Source: Serripes groenlandicus (lineage: Eukaryota > Mollusca > Bivalvia > Cardiida > Cardiidae). Taken from it: DNA of 64,000 bases. The position numbers were made by a program, and so were the translations under genes. The stretch lies in NCBI GenBank assembly GCA_031761405.1, contig JASEVX010000007.1, forward strand, positions 30,840,859 through 30,904,858, written 5' to 3'. Below are positions 40,281 through 51,004 of this stretch, one piece after another; within the stretch, counting starts at the first letter, position 1; each line of letters begins with the position of its first letter. The notes below the pieces were generated by a model that saw only the letters and a list, made by a program, of their open reading frames with translations, was not told the origin of the DNA and ran no database searches.

Positions 40281-40504
40281 AATAACCCTTTCCCTCATAC
40301 GACACTTCTGCAGCAGACGACTTCGAACATATTTTGTCAAAAATTAGAAAATCTCTATAATTGAATGGGTAACCTATGACTAAAAGTGGAAAACATTGTG
40401 GCAAAAGGAATAATTGCTCGTTTTGAGCAATTTCTTCTTTTGTCACTATGTTTTCAAAAAGCTGTCTGCTATCAGAAAGTTTCTATATGAGGGAAAGGGA
40501 TAAA
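40281..40504 (-). mobile_element. TTAA MITE
   Basis: 'ataaccctttccctcatacg' to 'tatgagggaaagggataa'; deletion in the right inner arm ('gctgtctgctatcagaaagt'). Confidence 0.78.
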
Positions 40505-40565
40505 TGTAATACGTCTTGCACATCTAAAACTCATTATCATTATTACCAAGTCTCAATAAAATAGA

Positions 40566-40794
40566 TTAACCCTTTCCCTCATATAGACGCTTTCTGACGC
40601 CTCTGCAGCAGATGGCTTTTTGAAAACATAGTGACAAAAGAAGAAATTGCACAAAACGTGCAATTTCTCCTTTTGCCACAATGTTTTCCACTTTTCGTCA
40701 TAGGTTATCCATTCATTATGGAGATTTTCTATGTTTTGACAAAATGCGTTCAAAGTCGTCTGCTGCAAAATTGTCGTATGAGGGAAAGGCTTAA
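40566..40794 (+). mobile_element. TTAA MITE, canonical
   Basis: TTAA both ends; the right TTAA is shared with the next copy. Confidence 0.87.
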
Positions 40795-41003
40795 CCCTTT
40801 TCCAACACATATGCAGTAGAATTGTATATCTCTATGCATAATTGTCGAGCACTCTAGAAATGAAAGAATATTTATTGAAAATAGTTAAAAGCAATGTGGC
40901 AATAGTGAAATTGCTTGTTTTTCAACAATTACTCATTTTTCCAGGATGTTTTCAAAAGTATTTTACTGCAGAAGCTTTAAAATGGATGTGGGAAAGGAAT
41001 AAT
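40791..41003 (-). mobile_element. TTAA MITE, diverged, next to an exon donor
   Basis: 'ttaacccttttccaacacat' to 'gatgtgggaaaggaataata'; ends a few bases from the GTAAGT donor of the 41.1-kb exon. Confidence 0.65.
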
Positions 41004-41010
41004 AACTTAC

Positions 41011-41191
41011 AAGTATTTCCAGAACATCAGAGTGGATGGCGTTCACTGCACATTTTGAAGAAAGGCTGTTTGATACCAAACTGGTCGGTGCAATATGGTA
41101 CGCCGGCAAATAGATGAAAACACTCGTGTTCTTGCCTTCAGCAGTTGATGTATTCGAGTGGTGGACTATCCCGTCAATAATCAAAGTAACA
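41011..41191 (-). CDS. Exon: module 4, first half
   Basis: A 181-bp exon, acceptor 'ctatttcacag|T', donor 'ATACTT|GTAAGT', one base in and phase 0 out. Contains 'VTLIIDGIVHHSNTSTAEG' and 'TSVFIYLPAYHIAP'. It parallels 'VNMTLSVGEFIKNETVD' at 55.1 kb, with the 'IGE' replaced by 'AEGK'. The preceding intron (about 4.7 kb) contains the hAT/Helitron nest. Confidence 0.84.
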
Positions 41192-41250
41192 CTGTGAAAT
41201 AGAGTTTATTTACCATTTAACATTTGATTCTAGAATGCTATTCTGAATGC

Positions 41251-41335
41251 AGAGCCCCGGTAGCTCAGTTGATATTGATGCAGGCTGTCAATCCAGGGGT
41301 TGTGAGTGTTCGAATCCCAGCTTATACTAAACAAA
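41251..41335 (+). mobile_element. tRNA-derived SINE head
   Basis: 'ccccggtagctcagttgata', 'ggctgtcaatccaggggttg', box B 'GTTCGAATCCC'. Body missing; a few bases inserted in the D and T arms, so not a functional tRNA. Confidence 0.65.
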
Positions 41336-41584
41336 AAATACTAAAAGGGATCAAATCAATCATTTCAAGTGCATCCTATACACATTCACAATGCATTTAA
41401 ACTCAATGTCATATATTCAATACATTCTGGTGATGGTATACACTCATTTCTATGCGAACAAAGGTTTTTTTAGGGACTATAGTACTGTAGATCAGCAAGT
41501 CAGCGGATGTGTTTAGCGTAAAAAACTGTTCTTAAGTATATGTTTTTTCTAATTATTTACAAAGTATGATATAAAATAAAATCA

Positions 41585-42480
41585 CAAAAGCAAATATAAG
41601 GTCAATGAAATAGTCATTATCAAAGAAAATTAATTTGTTCTATACCACCCAAATTTAGGTTTTTCGGCTAAATTGTCCAAGTTTTATGCTTTCACGCTAT
41701 ACACATAGGTTTTCGCAAAGGAAAAATAATAAAAAACATCACATGTTTGGTTTTACTGTGTCAAATGTTCATAGAGATGATCAAACTTTAGATTTATGCA
41801 CTATTTTCAGACATTTTAGGCAACCAGTATCATCATTTTCAACCAATTTGACTGTATCCAAACATTTTTGCAGACGACACAAAATTGACCTGTCATTTTC
41901 ATGGACTCTGAAGCTCCTTTAGACACTTTCTTTGCCCTCAGAGATCTGGTTTGTGTGTGTGAATTTACAGAGAATTATATAAAATGAAAGCAAAATAGCA
42001 AATATTAGGACAATTAGAAAATTATATTCAAAGAAATTTCAAATTTCCTATGCAACCCAAACCTAGGTTTCGCGACTTGAGTCTGGCAAGTTTTCTGCGC
42101 TCGCGCATCATACAGGTCTCCAAGACAAAAAAAGCATAAACACATAACATTTTTAGGTTTTACTGTGCCCTATGTTTAAAGAAATGACTAAAATTCATTG
42201 TTATGCCTGTTTTAGGCAATTATCCAATCAAAGAAAATGTTAAATAGCTGGATAAACATAATTTTTTGTGGAAAAATGTCAAAAAGGCTATTACCTAATG
42301 GCTAGATACCTCCATGAGCCTATAAATTACACTCCAGGCGCCCAGTTTCATCATTTTTCAAGCAATTTGACTGAATCCCACCCCGTCAAGTACCCTAGAA
42401 TCATCTGAATGTTTCAGATATGTGCAGCTGACACAAAATTGACTTTTAATATATTCCACTCAAAAGCTCTTTAAGGAGTT
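41585..42480. repeat. Diverged tandem duplication, about 410-500 bp per copy
   Basis: Shared in order: 'caaatat(a/t)', 'cccaaa(t/c)', 'ggttttactgtg', 'ttttaggcaa', 'atttgactg', 'gacacaaaattgac'. No coding frame is conserved between copies. Confidence 0.6.
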
Positions 42481-43558
42481 CTCAGGTTTGAATGGCTTTC
42501 CCTCCTTGGTGCTAATGATTTTAGGGTAAGCATTATGACATACAGTATCAGGATAAATGAACTAGTAGAACTGGTAACTTATGCTGTTATATAACAAAAA
42601 AAGAGGCCCTGCCCCCTGATGGCCATGTTTTTTGAGCAATTATCATGGCTTGAAGGAATCTCGTGGAGTGTCACCCAAGATACATTTCTGCAAAATTATT
42701 TGAAAACCAGCCAAATAGTTTGGGAGGAGAAGATTTTTAAAGATTTCACTAAAGCCATTATAAGGCTAACAGCACCGCCCCCACTGGCAGCCATAATTTA
42801 AGACCAATCAACATGGCTTGGTGGAATCTGATAGAGAGTTACCCAAGGAACATTTCTACATAATTATTTGAAAATCGGCCTGACACTTTCGGAAAAAGAT
42901 TTTTTAAGTTTTCACTATAGTCAGATAAGGCAAAACAGCCCTGCCTGCTGGCGGCCATGTTTTTCAACCAATCAACACAGCTTGAAGAAATCTGATAGAG
43001 GGTCATCCATGGAACATTTCTACAAAATTATTTGAAAATCAGCCTGAAACTTTCGGAGGAGAAGATTTCTTAAGTTTTCACTTTAGGGCAGGGGTGGCAA
43101 AATCCTTTGTCCGAGTTGCCCGAGCTGTACATCTATACGTCTGGGCAAGTGTATTTTTTCAATCCACTTGTCCGTGGACAAGTAAAATTTTCTGGTTAAT
43201 AAATAAAAATGAATATTAAAGCCTAAACTTACTCTTCAATATTGACGCTTTTAAAAGCAGATGTTTACATGCGATAAACAATAATAAGAATGACCCAAAA
43301 TTGCATTTACGGTTTCATTTTGTCCCTCGCTTTTACGTAACCTACAAGCGATAAAACAGAAATAGCAACTGTTTAATACCCATATATTCATTCAGGTGTC
43401 GCTTGTATATTGAATATGATATTTATCCGAATCAAATATTTAACGAAATATTTATGTATCTTAATTATACAAAACGTAAAGTGAGTCGAGTGATATTTCG
43501 TTTATTTTTTTTTACCCAATTCTTCTAGTCTATTTAATCATGTGTTGGAAGGAAAAAA

Positions 43559-43640
43559 CAATGGCGGACGTCAAATGTTTCGCTGATGTGAAATCGATTT
43601 TCGATGTATTCAAGTGGTAAAGAGGTGAGCTGCATATGTT
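43559..43640 (+). other. Possible captured first exon inside the hAT element
   Basis: 'aaaacaATGGCGG' is a strong start context. It opens a frame 'MADVKCFADVKSIFDVFKW' that meets a donor-like 'AAGTG|GTAAAG' just before an in-frame TAA. It may be the element's own transposase exon 1 or a host-gene exon carried along. Confidence 0.35.
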
Positions 43641-44178
43641 TAGACATCGGTTATAATATGAATAACAGATGATAAAACTAGCAAGTACTTGTCTAAATGA
43701 CTTCATTTTGGTTTAGCTAGTAGGGTTTTCCGGAAATTGACTTTCACTTTCGAAATGTACTCTGGATTCACTTTTAAGAATCTGTATGCATCATAGACAG
43801 TTGAATGATGCAGAAATTGAAAGCATCATATATGTTTTCAAGTTAAGAGAAAGTGAACTGATATATTAAGCTTTGAATTAAAAGTTAATGAAATGATCGA
43901 TGTTGGTTAAAAAACAGAATTAAATGGCGACTTAAACAATATTCTATTCCAATTGCTTTAACATGTGAATGTGTTTGATGTTATCCTGAGCTGGAGCAGG
44001 GCAGAGCAAGATTTTTGATGTCCAAATTCAGTCAGCTAAATAATATTAAACAATGGCCTAAAGTTTTTGAAAATGGCCCACTTTTTTCAGACTCAGTCTG
44101 GCCCAATGTTTTCAAAATATTGGGAGATCTCTGAAAATGATGTTAATTTTAATGTAACATGGTTAAATGAATATAATA

Positions 44179-45230
44179 AACAAGAGGGCCATGATGGCCC
44201 TATATCGCTCACCTGATTTAATAGAACTTCAATAGTTTTCAAAGTTTTATACTCTATACATATAAGGAAAACAAGCAACCCTCCCTGTTGGCCATGATTT
44301 TCAACAGATCGGATTTATTTGAACAACCTTGGTAGAAGGTCCCCAAAGGAACATTTGTGCCAAATTATCTTTCAATCGGGCCAGTACTTTTGGACAAGAA
44401 GATTTTTAAAGATTTTACAATGCATTAATTTTGTGCAAAATAATTTTCAAATCGGGCTGATACTTTTGGACAAGAAGATTTTTAAAGTTTTAACAATGCA
44501 CATATAAGGAAAACAAGCTCCGCCCCCTGGCGGCCATGTTTTTCAACGGATCGGAAATATTTGAACAATCTTGGTAAAGGGTGCCCCAAGGAACATTTGT
44601 GCAAATAATTTTTAAATCAGGCCAGTACTTTTGGACAAGAAGATTTTTAAAGTATTAACAATGCACATATAAGGAAAAAAAGCTCCGCCCCCCCCCTGGC
44701 GGCCATGTTTTCAACCGATCGGAAATATTTGAAAAATCTTGGTAAAGGGTGCCCCAAGGAACATTTGTGCAAAATAATTTTCAAATCGGGCCAGTAGTTT
44801 TGGACAAGAAGATTTTTAAAGTTTTAACAATGCACATATAAGTAAATAAGCTCCGCCCCCTGGCGGCCATATTTTTCAACGGATCAGAAATATTTGAACA
44901 ATCTTGGTGGAGGGTACCCCAAGGAACAGTTGTGAAAAATAATTTTCAAATCGGGCCAGTACTTTTGGACAAGAAGATTTTTTAAGATTTGGCAATTTTC
45001 CCCTTTTCTGATGCCGCAGCAACCAAAGTTCTACTTGGAAATAAATTCTTTGAACAACTTTGAAAGAGGACCACCTAAGGACCATTCCTGTAAAGTTATT
45101 TTGAAATCTGTTCATTGGTTTAGTAGAAGTCATTTGTAGGAAATTGTTAACAGACGGACAGACGACGACGGATGTCGGACGGTGAGTGATCACAAAAGCT
45201 CACCTTGCACTTCGTGCTTAGGTGAGCTAA
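44179..45230 (+). mobile_element. Helitron-like element type C, nested in the hAT element
   Basis: Starts 'ACAAGAGGGCCATGATGGCC' and 'GCTCACCTGA', has about five core units ('aagctccgccccctggcggc', 'cttttggacaagaagatttt'), and ends 'CACTTCGTGCTTAGGTGAGC' then TAA. The head GCTCACCT and tail AGGTGAGC are inverted copies. Confidence 0.8.
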
Positions 45231-45930
45231 AAAGTCACAATAATGTTTTTGTTTTTTTTGTTTTCATTTAAATAGATGTAAACAGTTAGTTGGAGGACTC
45301 CCTTAAAGGTTGAAGGAATGAACCCCTACATCAAGCACCAGGGAGGCCTTAAGGATCTATGAAAATTTAAGTATGTCAAAGTTAAATAAACAACTGAAAT
45401 TTAATACTTTTATTTTCAACCTAAAACCATATAAATATAGAACATGCATATAAATTATGGACAAGTAGTCAATTCATACGGACAAATGATTTTTTCTGAT
45501 TACTTGTCCATGGACAAGTAAACTATTTTGATATTTGGCCACCCCTGCTTTAGCCATATTAGGCAAAATAGCCCCGCCCCCTGGTGGCCATGTTTTTCCA
45601 CCAATCAACACAGCTTGAAGAAATCTGATAGAGGGTCATCAATGGAACATTTCTACAAAATGATTTGAAAATCGGCCAACCAGTTTAGGTTGCCATGGAA
45701 ACCAGAATAGTGAATGGATCATAAAAAATTTGAAGGAATTTAGGAGAAGACATTGAGAGGATGCTTCCTATGAAGTATCATCCAAATTGGCCAAGTGGTT
45801 AGGGAGGTTAGGGAGCAAAAAGCTGACCCGCACACGCACAACAGACACTTCACCATGACATAAGCTCGACTGGCAGCCAGTGGAGCTAAACATTGTTCCG
45901 TAAAACACCATGCAAACAAAAAATATATAC

Positions 45931-46162
45931 CTATTCAACACATTATGTATGGTAGTTAAGACAATGTCCGGTAGTTCAGTCTCGTCTCTGTTAACTTGTA
46001 CATCATGTTCATAGATCAATATAACGCTCGCAAGCTTGTTTCCGAGGCTGATACGATGGGTCTTTCCGTGCGCAGAATCCCCACAATCTGCCAGCTGGAT
46101 ATCCAATTCCAGTTGAAAGTCATCGTCATTTGATGTGTTTGATTTCAGTCGGTAAGATAGAC
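45931..46162 (-). CDS. Exon: module 3, second half
   Basis: A 232-bp exon with acceptor 'cttattgcag|GT' and donor 'AATAG|GTATAT', two bases in and two out. Reads 'LSYRLKSNTSNDDDFQL', 'ELDIQLADCGDSAHGK' and 'VILIYEHDVQVNRDETEL'. 'DDDFQLELDI' is the second-half landmark. It lies between a Helitron-like copy on its 3' side and a truncated TTAA MITE on its 5' side. Confidence 0.85.
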
Positions 46163-46185
46163 CTGCAATAAGATTAACACTGTCG

Positions 46186-46336
46186 GTTTCCCACATGAAA
46201 CAATTCTGCAGCAGACATCTTTGAAAACATTTAGTAAAAGATATGGAAATATTTTAAAACTGAAAGAAGAATTATAAATAAAGCTGAAAACGTTGTGGTT
46301 AAAGTAGAGCAATTTCTCATTTTTCCACAATGTTTA
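46186..46336 (-). mobile_element. TTAA MITE, truncated
   Basis: 'ggtttcccacatgaaacaat' to 'ttttccacaatgttt', right third missing; about 25 bases from the exon acceptor. Confidence 0.65.
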
Positions 46337-46508
46337 CCTGTAAATTAAATAACTCTTAGATCTAATAGGTCAAGTTCACATGTATGAGTAATAATTCTCA
46401 TATCCAGTAAACCATATTAGGGAAAAAATGTCTAGGAGGGGAGGAACGACGAGCTATTTTTATTTGGTGGGTATTTTTTAACTAAAATTTTCTTGCGGTG
46501 CCCAAAAA

Positions 46509-46783
46509 ATAACAAGGGCACCGCAAAGCGGATGCATCTCCTCAGTATTCAAAGTCCAATTTTGACCTTGACCTTTAACCTATGACCTTGAAAATAAATA
46601 GGTTTCTAAACCTTGCCATATATACTAACTGTATACTAAGTTTGGTTAAGATCGGTCAAAGGATATTCAGTGTAGTGTGGGTCACAAGGTTGTTACGGAC
46701 GGACGCACGGACGAACGAACAAACAGACAGTCCCGTTACTATATCCCCATCGCAAATTTCGTTAGCCGAGGGGATAATTAAAA
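46509..46783 (+). mobile_element. Helitron-like or related element type D
   Basis: Starts 'AACAAGGGCACCGCAAAGCG', contains 'tttgaccttgacc' and 'gtttggttaagatcgg', a (GGAC)n-like tract, and ends 'CCCCATCGCAAATTTCG' followed by 'TTAGCCGAGGGGATAAT'. Single core unit. Confidence 0.5.
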
Positions 46784-46849
46784 TTTGATAGGTTGTACCC
46801 TTAAAATTGCGGGTTATTCTCCCCCCTGACTTTTTTTCCTCGAACAGCC

Positions 46850-47092
46850 CTTACCTGTATTAGTAAATTAGTAAAATAGATCAAATAAATCAAAATATTT
46901 ATCACATCCATAAAGCAAGTTATAATTCTCATATATAATAAACCCAATTGACCTGTATCAGTTATTCATAATTCCAAGATTTAATAGGCCATAGTCCTGT
47001 TATCCAATTGACCATTGAGTATCTGTATTAGATCAAATAAATCAAGTCTACCTGTATCAGTAATAATTCTCATATCCAATATACCAATTTAC
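46850..47092. repeat. Repeated copies of an exon 3' end and splice donor
   Basis: 'acctgtat(c/t)agt' then 'aattc(c/t)(a/c)a' with 'gatttaataggccatagtcc' recur near 46854, 46951 and 47050, copying the last 40 bases of the exon that ends at 47093. Confidence 0.7.
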
Positions 47093-47230
47093 CTGTATTA
47101 GTGATAATTCCAAGATCCAATAGGCCATAGTCCTTTTGTTCATTTGCTAAGGTACTGTTATAGACTGGTTCGAAACTCAGACCTTTACTGAGAGAAGGTC
47201 CCATGAAGAGGACATTTCTTCCGACAGAAC
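47093..47230 (-). CDS. Exon: module 3, middle part
   Basis: A 138-bp exon (two bases in, one base out), acceptor 'aattccag|GT' and donor 'ACAG|GTAAAT'. Encodes 'SVGRNVLFMGPSLSKGL' and ends 'YGLLDLGIITNT'; the 'DLG' landmark matches 'MFDLGFT' at 53.8 kb. The final 40 or so bases including the donor are repeated downstream in the intron (46.85-47.09 kb), giving decoy donors. Confidence 0.83.
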
Positions 47231-47275
47231 CTGGAATTTAAATAAACAGAACTGCTTTAATGGTTACATAAACTT

Positions 47276-47512
47276 TAAATCTTTCCCACATATCACAAAT
47301 CTGCAGCAGACGACTTTGATAACATATTGGCAAAAATATCAAAATTCTCTATAATTAAATGTATCATTATTTAATAGAGTTGAAAACATTCTGACAAAAG
47401 GAGAAACTGCTCATCATGAGCAAATTCTTTTTGTCACAATGTTTTTGACAGTCGTTTGCTGCAGATGTGTCAGAAAGCATCTGTATGTGGTAAAGGTTAA
47501 TAAATGTTGTGA
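47276..47512 (-). mobile_element. TTAA MITE
   Basis: 'aatctttcccacatatcaca' to 'gtatgtggtaaaggttaa'; hairpin 'actgctcatcatgagcaaat'. Confidence 0.75.
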
Positions 47513-47859
47513 TCTAAGGTAGATTAGTCATGTGTCGTCTGCGATAGTTCATTAATAACTGAGACAATGACCAGACTAAACATATGCACACTGGGGGGTG
47601 ACTTAAACAATCTGTATGCTGGAGTAATGGTTCTTGTGCATCTGCAGGTGGCAAGCTAACTATAAACCAAGTTTGAAATTGATATGCTTGAAACTAAAAG
47701 AGTATTGCTCCATGTATTGTTTCAATCTCCTGATAACAAGGTTTAAATGTTACAACTTTAAAGTGAATCTACTAAACAAAAACAACTTAATGGCAAAACA
47801 AAAACAAAACAATTTAATTTGTTAAAATGAGATACCCCACCAAAATAAAACCAGTTACT

Positions 47860-48360
47860 AAACTAGAGTGTTCTCAAGGTTTACTCAAATTTGAGCTTGT
47901 GACCTAGTATTTGATCAAACATTACCCTGTTTCAAACCTAACTGGGATTTGATGGAGAGGAATATATGAGTTTTCATAAAGATTGGAAGAAAAATGTGAT
48001 CTCTTATGAAGATTGGATGAAAAATGTGGCTTCAAATGTGTTCACAACACAAGGTATTTCTAAAATTTGACCTAGTGACCTTGTGTTTGACCCCACATGA
48101 CTCAGTTTAGTACTTGATAAGCCTTAATGGATTTCATGAAGATTGGATGATCAATTAGTCCTGTAGAGTGTTCAAAAGGTAATATAAACCATCATAATAC
48201 AGTACAAATACAGTACAAATACAATATAAGTTCAATTGGACATAACTCTGATGTTTTCGATGCAATCTTAGTGGAACTTGCTGTCTGACATTTCCTTATG
48301 GTGGTTAACAGACGGAAATACTAAAGGACACACAGAAAATGCCAATTAATATCCAATCCG
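47860..48360. repeat. Dispersed tandem repeat type G, second copy
   Basis: Shares 'tttgacctagtgacc', 'gattggatgaaaaatgtg' and 'tgtctgacatttccttatgg' with the copy at 3.6-4.25 kb. Confidence 0.5.
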
Positions 48361-48486
48361 CTTTTTACGAAGGATGAAAATGTCAAAAGGAGATATCTTA
48401 AAAGATAAGCAGGCTAGAGTTATGTTCCTTGTATTGATGAGCTGCATCGAACAATGGGTCTTACTGCCATTACTATTATACATCAT

Positions 48487-48649
48487 TTAACCCTTTCCTT
48501 CTTGTGGACACATTTTGACAAAACTACAGCAGACAACTTTTATCTTTTCAGTAATTATACCTTTTATTTATAGAGATTTTCTGTGTTCCTGCTAAGATGT
48601 TTAAAGTCGTCTGCAGAAGATATTTGTTGTATTTGGGAAAGGGTTAAAG
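48487..48649 (+). mobile_element. TTAA MITE, hairpin deleted
   Basis: TTAACCCTTTCCTTCTTGTGG to 'gtatttgggaaagggttaa'. Confidence 0.7.
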
Positions 48650-49014
48650 TTACTGATGTGGCTATAGTTCTACATGCAGGTTCCTTTCAAAAGATGCATA
48701 TTGGACTGAATTACATCTAGATGGACAGAGAAGGCTTTGGTGAAACTGACCGAAAGCACAGGTTCGCATGAATCTACACTGTTTGCAGATATAGCACTAA
48801 AGGCATATAAGGGAAACTATCCTGGTCTCCTAATGGCTTTGTTTTTTTAAGATTGCTTTCGCAATGTTGTTAAATGGTCACCCAAGGAAGAGTTTTCATA
48901 AATTACTTTAAAATTTGACTGGTAGTTTCTGAAAGGCAGATCTTCTAATTTTGTTTTAAAAGTCAAATAAGGAATTGTAATGTAAGTCTCCTGCTGGCGG
49001 CTTTTGTTTCGATA

Positions 49015-49155
49015 ACAAATCTCTGTAAATGAAAGTATAATAATTGGATTGAGTTAAAAAACATTGTGGCAAAAGGAAACATTGCTCACAGTTTTCAAAG
49101 GTTGTCTGCTGCACAGTTGCGTAGATGAAACTGTATTAGGGAATGGGCTTATGCA
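49015..49155 (-). mobile_element. TTAA MITE fragment
   Basis: 'aatctctgtaaatgaaagta', 'aaaacattgtggcaaaagga', 'aggttgtctgctgcacag', 'ttagggaatgggctta'. Confidence 0.5.
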
Positions 49156-49239
49156 TACCCACCAGTTGTTTCAGAGAACATTTTAGTCCAAGTTATATAG
49201 CACTACAGAGAATGCATGTAAAATAAAACGTATACCTAC

Positions 49240-49435
49240 CAATAACACGCATATCCCGAATGATGAGGCATGCCGAGTCGTCTAATGGCATCTGACTGTC
49301 AAAGTAAAATCTGGACTGACTCTTGGGCGGAACTGTTACAGTCACACCCACAGTGAGGTTCTGACCAATATACATTTGGACATTGGACACCTGATCGAGT
49401 TGTACGAGAGAGCTGTTAGTTACTCCATCCAGACT
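49240..49435 (-). CDS. Exon: module 3, first half
   Basis: A 196-bp exon, acceptor 'tttgtcgacag|AGT', donor 'ATTG|GTAGGT', phase 0 in and one base out, the same phase pattern as the 59.7-kb exon. Contains 'VQMYIGQNLTVGVTVTVPP' and 'DSACLIIRDMRVIG'. The intron side just upstream is a long ATT/ATC simple repeat (49446-49620). Confidence 0.85.
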
Positions 49436-49445
49436 CTGTCGACAA

Positions 49446-49622
49446 AATTGTATTATTATCATTATTATTATTATATCATTATTATATTATTAACATTATA
49501 TTGTTATCATTATATTATTATCATATTATTATTATAATATTATTACTTTCATCATCATTAATAATAATAATAATAATACTATTATCATCATCATCATTAT
49601 TATTATTATTATTATTATTACT
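49446..49622. repeat. (ATT/ATC)n simple repeat
   Basis: Imperfect trinucleotide array of att, atc and ata next to the acceptor of the 49.4-kb exon. Confidence 0.9.
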
Positions 49623-49895
49623 CGGACATTCAAATTTTAAATTAGTATCTCGGTCAAACTGTCGTTATTTTTTTTCCCCAGCATGCAAACATTGTGGCTC
49701 ATGGAGAAATTGCTCATGATGAGCAATTTTCCATTTGTCATAGTGTATTCAACTTTATTCACAAATTGAATCTGTTCATACCAAAAGGAACAAATCTGAG
49801 ATTTGATCAACTGTTTTGACAATACCCTGATTTGTAAGGGAAGCATTAGTTAATATGCCAGGGTAAAAAAAAAACCATATAATTGGTCACTTTGA

Positions 49896-50250
49896 TCTTT
49901 TCCCTTTTATGAATGCATTTTGATGCATTAACCCTTTCCCTCATATAGACGCTTTCTGACGCCTCTGCAGCAGACGGCTTTTTGAAAACATATTGACAAA
50001 AGAAGAAATTGCACAAAACATGCAATTTCTCCTTTTGTCACAATGTTTTCCACTTTTCGTCATAGGTTATCCATTCAATTATAGAGATTTTCCATTTTTT
50101 GACAAAATACGTTCAAAGTCGTCTGCTGCAGAATTGTCGTATGAGAGAAAGGGTTAACAGCAGACAACTTTTGAAATCATTGTGACAAAAGGATACATTC
50201 TCCTTTTGCCACAAAGTTTTGAACTCTATTCAATATTTATAGTTTCACTT
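49896..50250 (+). mobile_element. Outer TTAA MITE carrying a nested copy
   Basis: 'cttttcccttttatgaatgc' and 'attttgatgcaTTAA' precede; 'TTAAcagcagacaacttttg' and 'ctccttttgccacaaagttt' follow the nested copy. Confidence 0.68.
49928..50157 (+). mobile_element. TTAA MITE nested in another MITE copy
   Basis: Canonical 230 bp between two TTAA; inserted immediately before the left inner arm of the outer copy. Confidence 0.87.
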
Positions 50251-50482
50251 ATAGAAGACGGCTTTTGAAAACATTGAGCTGCAAAGGAAGAATTGCTCAA
50301 AATTCTTGTTCTTATGTTTATAGAGTTTCCATATTTTTGTTTGGCTACGGGTAAATGTTTACAAGAACGTCTGCTGCAGAAATACTACATGTTGGAAAGG
50401 GCAAAGAGAAGTCTTTATACAATCATATACATAATTTGTGTCTGATAAGACTTCTATGCAAATTAATAAATTATACATTTGC

Positions 50483-50713
50483 TTATCCCTTTCCCTCATA
50501 AAGACGCTTTCTGACGCCTCTGCAGCAGATGGTGTTTTGAAAACATAGTGACAAAAGAAGAAATAGCACAAAATGTGCAATTTCTCCTTTTGTCACAATG
50601 TTTTCCACTTTTTGTCATAGGTTATCCATTCGATTATGGAGATTTTCTATGTTTTGACAAAATACGTTCAAAATCGTCTGCTGCAGAATTGTCGTATGAG
50701 GGAATGGGTTATA
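50483..50713 (+). mobile_element. TTAA MITE, near canonical
   Basis: 'ttatccctttccctcataaa' to 'tatgagggaatgggttata'; its right end lies 50 bases from the 50.8-kb exon. Confidence 0.82.
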
Positions 50714-50761
50714 ACAATTCCCAAGGTTGTAAAAAATCTAAAAACACAAAATCATTCGTAC

Positions 50762-50926
50762 TTCAACTTTGTCCACAAAGCTGTCGGTATCAGTAATAGT
50801 CAGGGTGGTTCCCGTTACACTAATAGGGCTGCCGCCAAATACTAACATGGAACCGGTAATTTCGACAGTTTGTCCCACTGCATTTTGAGTATTGGGCAAT
50901 GCTCTGACATACACCTCAAATATAAT
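50762..50926 (-). CDS. Exon: module 2, second half
   Basis: A 165-bp phase 0-0 exon between 'tttatttcag' and 'GAA|GTACGA'. It begins 'IIFEVYVRALPNTQNAV' and continues 'TVEITGSMLVFGGSP', matching the 'DxIxxEV' half of the module, and follows on directly from 'NAEENS' of the previous exon. Flanked by a TTAA MITE on its 3' side (50.48-50.71 kb). Confidence 0.85.
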
Positions 50927-51004
50927 CTGAAATAAAAAAAAAATGAAGCATAGTTTTCAGCTTTGTAATAATGAAATAAATATGTAAACTAAAGTACAAC
51001 AATT

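Larger units (their letters stand above)
43089..45547. mobile_element. hAT-type element, 2459 bp, with an 8-bp target duplication
   Basis: Ends are CAGGGGTGGC and GCCACCCCTG, the standard hAT terminus. Flanks are CTTTAGGG (43081-43088) and CTTTAGCC (45548-45555), an 8-bp duplication with two mismatches. Outside, the Helitron-like unit resumes exactly ('cactttagccatat'). Subterminal palindromes 'acttgtcc(g/a)tggacaagt' occur near both ends. No transposase frame is left. Confidence 0.85.
42593..45889 (+). mobile_element. Helitron-like element type A, split by the hAT element
   Basis: Tandem units of about 165 bp ('gccatgtttttcaaccaatc', 'cttgaaggaatctgatagag') occur at 42600-43088 and resume at 45548. 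The copy ends 'CTGGCAGCCAGTGGAGCTAA', a hairpin followed by CTAA. The 5' head is degraded. Confidence 0.75.

Noticed and set aside
41252..41325. tRNA gene
   Set aside because: Box A and B are present but the D and T arms have extra bases and the acceptor stem does not pair; better read as a SINE head.
50359..50845. Plus and minus frames with 'KPSAAEASESVYMRERV' or 'FPLFVIGYPF'
   Set aside because: The same peptides appear at many loci because they are translations of the TTAA MITE; not a gene family.
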